Source of the DNA: an uncultured Eubacteriales bacterium
GTDB taxonomy: Bacteria > Bacillota > Clostridia > Peptostreptococcales > Anaerovoracaceae
Length of the DNA stretch: 64,000 nt
NCBI GenBank assembly: GCA_902775345.1
Contig: CACYLW010000002.1
Location: forward strand, 62,001-126,000
Reading direction: 5' to 3'
The position numbers and the translations under genes were made by a program. Under the pieces are notes generated by a model, which saw only the letters and a list, made by a program, of their open reading frames with translations, did no database searches and was not told the origin of the DNA. Positions 59,811-64,000 of this stretch are shown here, piece by piece (position 1 is the stretch's first letter; each line of letters begins with the position of its first letter).

Positions 59811-62681
59811 ATTTCTTACACATTCACAGTAAACGGAATAAAAAGAACTACCGATGAAAAGAAGCCTCTGCTCAGGTACCTCAGGGATGATCTCAAGCTG
59901 TACTCGGTAAAGGACGGCTGCTCAGAAGGAGCATGCGGCACATGCACCATAGTTGTGGACGGCTACGCTGTAAAAGCCTGCGTCCTCACCACAGACAGGG
60001 CTGCAGGAAAAAATATCATCACGGTAGAAGGTCTCAGCCTGCGTGAAAAGGAAGCATTTGTCTATGCTTTCGGAACAGCAGGATCGGTCCAGTGCGGTTT
60101 CTGCATACCGGGCATGGTAATGGCCGGAAAGGCTCTTATTGACCGCAATCCGGATCCTACGGAGGATGAAATAAAGAAAGCAATAAGGGGCAATGTATGC
60201 CGCTGCACCGGTTACAAGAAAATCATAAACGGCATCAGGAGAGCCGCATCCATTCTGCGCGGCGAAGAAGAAGTCAGACAGATAAGCCAGTTTACGGGCA
60301 AGATGCTGCCTGAGCAGAATGAATTCATCTCTGTTGTAGGCTCCAACTATGATCCTGAACGGGCTTCGGGAATCGCAAATTACGAAAACAAGGGCAACAG
60401 CTCGCAGTACGGCATGGGACAGAACGTGTTCCGTATCGATGTCAGAAAAAAAGTGCTGGGCTACGGAAAGTATCCGGACGATATCGGCCCTGAATACTTC
60501 GTTCCTGCGGACAGACCTGATCTGATAATGGAACAGACCGGCTGGGGAGAAAAAGAATACGCGGATGCCGCTGCAAAGGGCCTTATCATGCCGGGTAAGA
60601 CTATCTGCATGAAAGACGAGCCTCTTGTTAATATCTGCGTTGCAGTCGATCCTGAAATGCCGCCTATGGCATATGCATCGGCCGTCCGCTCGCAGTATCC
60701 GAGAGCGATAGTAAAGAAAATAATAAAGGAAAAAGCCGAGTCACTGCCGGGCGTTCTCGGAGTCCTGACAGCAGCTGACGTGCCGAACAACAAAGTGGGC
60801 CACATTCAGCAGGACTGGGACGTAATGATAGCAGAGGGCTATACGACAAGGATGGTGGGAGACACCATATGCGTCGTAGTTGCTGAATCACCTTACATAC
60901 TTGAGCAGGCAAAGAAGGCCGTAAAGGTAGAATACGAAGTGCTTGAGCCTGTGAAGAGCATCTCCGAGGCCAAGGCTGAAGGAGCGCCGAAGATCCACAG
61001 CAACGGGAATCTCTGTCAGACGAGACACGTCACCCGCGGAGACGCGGCAAAGGCTCTTGCGGAGTCGGCATATACTGCTACAGCTTCGTTCACAACGCCA
61101 TTCACGGAGCACGCCTTCCTTGAGCCGGAATGTGCAGTGTCGTTCCCGTACAAGGACGGAGTCAAGATACTCTCGACAGACCAGGGAGCTTATGACACCA
61201 GGCACGAGGTGGCCATCATGCTCGGCTGGGAGGACTGCCAGGATCGCATCGTGGTAGAGAACCAGCTCATCGGCGGAGGCTTTGGCGGCAAGGAAGACGT
61301 TACGACGCAGCATCTGACTGCTTTGGCAGCGCTGAAGTTCAACAGGCCGGTGAAGATGAAGTTCAGCCGTGCGGAATCACTCAGGGTGCATCCTAAAAGA
61401 CACTACATGGAAGGGACCTTCACTGTTGGCTGCGATGAGAACGGCATACTGACAGGCCTCGACTGTGAGATCAATTTCGATACGGGTGCTTACGCAAGCC
61501 TGTGCGGGCCTGTTCTTGAGCGGGCATGCACGCACAGCGTGGGTCCATACAATTATCACAACACGGACATCAGAGGATTCGGTTATTATACCAACAATCC
61601 TCCTGCGGGAGCCTTCAGAGGATTTGGTGTATGCCAGAGCCAGTTCGCTCTTGAATCGCTCCTGAACGTGCTGGCAAAGAAGGCCGGGATCAGTCCATGG
61701 GAGATAAGATACCGCAACGCGATAGAACCGGGTCTTGAACTCCCGAACGGACAGATCGCGGATGTATCAACTGCGCTGAAGGAAACTCTCGTAGCGGTGA
61801 AGCCGTACTTCGACGATGCACCGGAAGACAGGGTAGGCATAGCCTGTGCTATGAAGAACGCAGGTGTCGGAGTAGGACTTCCTGATAAAGGCAGGGCAGA
61901 ACTCAGAATAAAAGACGGTCTGGTATGGGTATTCACTGCTGCTTCAGACATAGGCCAGGGATGCCAGACTGTATTCCTTCAGGATGTTGCTCAGGCGACG
62001 GATCTGCCTATAACAAAGATCTGGATCGGTAACAGCAGCACGGAAAATGCGCCTGATTCAGGAACCACATCAGGATCCAGGCAGACGCTGGTAACGGGCG
62101 AGGCAGTAAGAGGCGCCGCGCTCATGCTCAGGAAAGCAATGGATGAAGAGGGTGTCACTGAGGATACCCTGGATAAACTGGAAGGCAGAAAGTTCTTTTA
62201 TGAGTACTTTGAGCCTACAGACAAGCTGGGTTCAGACAAGCCGCACCCTAAGAGCCATATCGCATACGGCTTTGCTACAAACGTGGCGGTTCTTGATGCG
62301 GAAGGAAAGGTCACTGATATATATGCGGCATTTGATGCCGGGAAGGTGGTAAACCCGCTGTCGATGTCAGGTCAGATAGAAGGCGGAGTACTGATGAGCA
62401 TGGGATACGCGCTTACGGAGAGCTGGCCTCTCAGGGATTGCGTGCCTACTGCTAAGTACGGGACTCTCGGCTTGCTGCGTTCGACTGATATTCCGGAACT
62501 CCATGCTATACATGTAGAAAAGGATGAGCTTCTCGACGCATCGTACGGCGCGAAGGGCATAGGCGAGATCACATCGATACCTGCGGCACCTGCGATCGCC
62601 GGCGCATACTACGCGAGGGACGGAGTCCTCAGAACGAAGCTTCCGCTTGAAAACACATATTACAGTAAAAAGAAGAAGTGA
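59811..62681 (+). CDS. Selenium-dependent xanthine dehydrogenase type: fused [2Fe-2S] and Mo domains
   Basis: 956 residues if the start is ATT 59811; the standard reading begins at GTG 59802 (959 residues). AGGAGGTGA (59797-59805) sits eight bases before the ATT but covers the GTG, so the true start is unsettled. Both [2Fe-2S] motifs are complete (Cys-Ser-Glu-Gly-Ala-Cys-Gly-Thr-Cys; Gln-Cys-Gly-Phe-Cys-Ile-Pro-Gly; Cys-Arg-Cys-Thr-Gly-Tyr). A linker of about 120 residues leads to the Mo domain with Gly-Gly-Gly-Phe-Gly-Gly-Lys-Glu, Gly-Ala-Phe-Arg-Gly-Phe-Gly and Gly-Ala-Lys-Gly-Ile-Gly-Glu (catalytic Glu). No FAD domain is encoded. It should hydroxylate a purine, probably xanthine. Confidence 0.88.
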   Translation: MSYTFTVNGIKRTTDEKKPLLRYLRDDLKLYSVKDGCSEGACGTCTIVVDGYAVKACVLTTDRAAGKNIITVEGLSLREKEAFVYAFGTAGSVQCGFCIPGMVMAGKALIDRNPDPTEDEIKKAIRGNVCRCTGYKKIINGIRRAASILRGEEEVRQISQFTGKMLPEQNEFISVVGSNYDPERASGIANYENKGNSSQYGMGQNVFRIDVRKKVLGYGKYPDDIGPEYFVPADRPDLIMEQTGWGEKEYADAAAKGLIMPGKTICMKDEPLVNICVAVDPEMPPMAYASAVRSQYPRAIVKKIIKEKAESLPGVLGVLTAADVPNNKVGHIQQDWDVMIAEGYTTRMVGDTICVVVAESPYILEQAKKAVKVEYEVLEPVKSISEAKAEGAPKIHSNGNLCQTRHVTRGDAAKALAESAYTATASFTTPFTEHAFLEPECAVSFPYKDGVKILSTDQGAYDTRHEVAIMLGWEDCQDRIVVENQLIGGGFGGKEDVTTQHLTALAALKFNRPVKMKFSRAESLRVHPKRHYMEGTFTVGCDENGILTGLDCEINFDTGAYASLCGPVLERACTHSVGPYNYHNTDIRGFGYYTNNPPAGAFRGFGVCQSQFALESLLNVLAKKAGISPWEIRYRNAIEPGLELPNGQIADVSTALKETLVAVKPYFDDAPEDRVGIACAMKNAGVGVGLPDKGRAELRIKDGLVWVFTAASDIGQGCQTVFLQDVAQATDLPITKIWIGNSSTENAPDSGTTSGSRQTLVTGEAVRGAALMLRKAMDEEGVTEDTLDKLEGRKFFYEYFEPTDKLGSDKPHPKSHIAYGFATNVAVLDAEGKVTDIYAAFDAGKVVNPLSMSGQIEGGVLMSMGYALTESWPLRDCVPTAKYGTLGLLRSTDIPELHAIHVEKDELLDASYGAKGIGEITSIPAAPAIAGAYYARDGVLRTKLPLENTYYSKKKK

Positions 62682-62696
62682 CAGACATGAAAAAGC

Positions 62697-64000
62697 TGAT
62701 AAAAAACGGAATGATCGCCACGGATACAGAAGTTTTCAATGGTGACATTCTGATTGACGGAGAAAAGATTATCGAAATCGGAAGAAGCATCAGTGCTGAT
62801 GACGCCGAAGTGATCGACGCTTCAGGCAAATACGTGATCCCGGGTGCTGTTGACGTGCATACGCACATGGATCTGGACGTAGGATTTGCAAGGGCTATAG
62901 ACGATTTCTACGACGGGACCGTGGCAGCGGCCTGCGGCGGCACCACTACCATCGTTGACCATATGGCTTTCGGACCTAAGGACTGCAGCCTCTGGCATCA
63001 GGTGAATGAGTACCACCGTCTGGCGGACGGAAATGCGGTCGTCGACTACGGATTCCACGGAGTTTTCCAGCACCTTCATGAATCGACTCTTGAAGAAATG
63101 AAAGAGATCATGGAGAAAGAAGGGATCACAAGCTTCAAGGTCTACATGACTTACGACTACAGGCTGCATGACGACGAGATCTTCTGTGTCCTGAGAGCCG
63201 CTAAGGAGGCGGGGATAGTCATAACCGTCCACTGTGAGAACCACGGTGTCATCACACAGCTCAGAAAAGAATTCGTCGGTGAAGGCAAGACCGAAGCTAA
63301 ATACCATCCGCTCAGCAGACCTGACAGATGTGAGGCTGAGGCTGTCAACAGGATGATACATCTTGCCGCGATGGCAGGAGATGCGCCGCTTTACATAGTG
63401 CATCTGTCAAGCGCTGAAGGTCTTCACGAGGTGCAGAAGGCAAGAGCAGAGCACAGACCGAATCTGGGAGTCGAGACGTGCATACAGTACCTTATCCTTA
63501 CAGATAAGGAGTATGAGGATCCTGAAGAAGGACTCAAGGCTGTCATGTCGCCGCCTCTCCGCAAGGATCAGGACAGGGAAGAACTCTGGCAGGCTCTCGC
63601 TGAAGGGACTGTCGATACTGTCGCAACAGACCACTGCCCGTTCCACTACAAGGCCGGAAAGGCTGAGAAGCAGTATGGAAAGGACGACTTCACAAAATGC
63701 CCTAACGGAGCGCCTGGAGTACAGGAGAGGCTGATGCTGCTCTTCTCGGAGGGTTTCATGAAGGGACGCCTGAGTCTGCCTCAGGTGGTCAAGTACAGCT
63801 CGTCGAATCCGTGCAGAATGTTCGGCATGTATCCGCAGAAGGGAAGCCTGGAGCAGGGTACGGACGCTGACATAGTCATCATCGATCCTGAAAAGAAGAC
63901 GAAAATAGACACGGATTATATAAAGGGCGCTTCAGACTATTCATGCTACGATGGCATGGAGCTGGAGGGAAGGATCGAAAAGGTCTTCCTCAGGGGCGAA
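62697..64000 (+). CDS. hyuA: Dihydropyrimidinase/hydantoinase HyuA (cut by window end)
   Basis: ATG 62697, 434 residues to the window end, nearly full length for this family (about 460). Cyclic-amidohydrolase motifs: Pro-Gly-Ala-Val-Asp-Val-His-Thr-His-Met-Asp, Ser-Phe-Lys-Val-Tyr-Met-Thr-Tyr with the carboxylated Lys, Thr-Val-His-Cys-Glu-Asn, Ile-Val-His-Leu-Ser and Val-Ala-Thr-Asp-His-Cys-Pro-Phe with the catalytic Asp. It hydrolyses cyclic amides such as dihydropyrimidines or hydantoins. In this operon a ring produced from purine breakdown, such as a hydantoin, is a likely substrate. The ribosome binding site is weak (AGAAGAAG). Confidence 0.94.

Noticed and set aside
46521-62681. Selenocysteine codons (in-frame TGA) in the hydroxylases
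   Set aside because: All three genes have uninterrupted frames. Selenium in this enzyme class is a labile cofactor ligand, not selenocysteine.
1-64000. tRNA, rRNA, CRISPR, transposon or prophage features
   Set aside because: Intergenic gaps are short and none shows a cloverleaf, direct-repeat array, terminal inverted repeats or transposase remnant.

Overview
The window looks like chromosomal DNA of an anaerobic, low-to-mid GC Firmicute of the Clostridia. The support is Shine-Dalgarno sequences close to AGGAGG, frequent TTG and GTG starts, lipoproteins of the MKK...LAACGGG type, Stickland/amino-acid-fermenter style genes and a large set of oxygen-sensitive molybdenum/iron-sulfur enzymes. I cannot name a species. 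No tRNA, rRNA, CRISPR array, insertion sequence or phage gene was seen, and no gap between genes exceeds about 250 bases. All calls come from reading the sequence and from memory of protein families; no database search was run.

Region 1 (1-29.5 kb) is mostly housekeeping and accessory metabolism. It holds a partial aldehyde dehydrogenase on the minus strand, then a D-aminoacylase/moaC/moaA/MOSC-MogA operon (molybdenum cofactor synthesis). A minus-strand operon follows (M32 carboxypeptidase, ferredoxin-type aldo/keto reductase, zinc-ribbon protein), then a MATE exporter and a K+ channel carrying a C-terminal RyR domain, convergent with trkA/trkH. Next come a TetM-like GTPase fused to a YacP/NYN nuclease domain, a cyclophilin lipoprotein, mscL, an M20 peptidase/YfcC transporter/GH3 glucosidase run, azlCD, an OFA-family transporter, an FAD-dependent dehydrogenase, threonine synthase and a strongly expressed-looking PLP enzyme of unknown substrate.

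Region 2 (29.6-45.5 kb) supplies purines and cofactors. It has a BMP-type purine nucleoside ABC transporter (binding protein, ATPase, two permeases), adenine deaminase and an M20D amidohydrolase. A molybdopterin-binding MoeA-like protein, modABC (molybdate uptake), an XdhC/CoxI-type maturation protein, a YqeC-MocA fusion (selenium-molybdenum cofactor maturation) and an NCS2 xanthine/uracil permease follow.

Region 3 (45.6-64 kb) is a MerR regulator followed by one long plus-strand operon without visible internal terminators. Its genes are xdhA-xdhB-xdhC (three-subunit xanthine dehydrogenase), ygfM-xdhD (second molybdenum hydroxylase whose fused [2Fe-2S] region has lost seven of eight cluster cysteines), ssnA (aminohydrolase), ygfK (multi-domain flavin/Fe-S oxidoreductase), yqeB, a polyferredoxin, a third, fused [2Fe-2S]-Mo hydroxylase of the selenium-dependent xanthine dehydrogenase type, and hyuA (dihydropyrimidinase/hydantoinase, cut by the window end).

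Together, regions 2 and 3 read as a purine fermentation island. Nucleosides and bases are imported and deaminated, hydroxylated by Mo enzymes that probably carry the labile selenium cofactor, passed through YgfK/SsnA chemistry and ring-opened by the hydantoinase. Molybdate import and cofactor maturation are encoded alongside. The set matches the E. coli yge/ygf/yqe and gut-anaerobe purine/urate degradation gene sets. The ygeX, ygeY and ygeW partners are not in this window.
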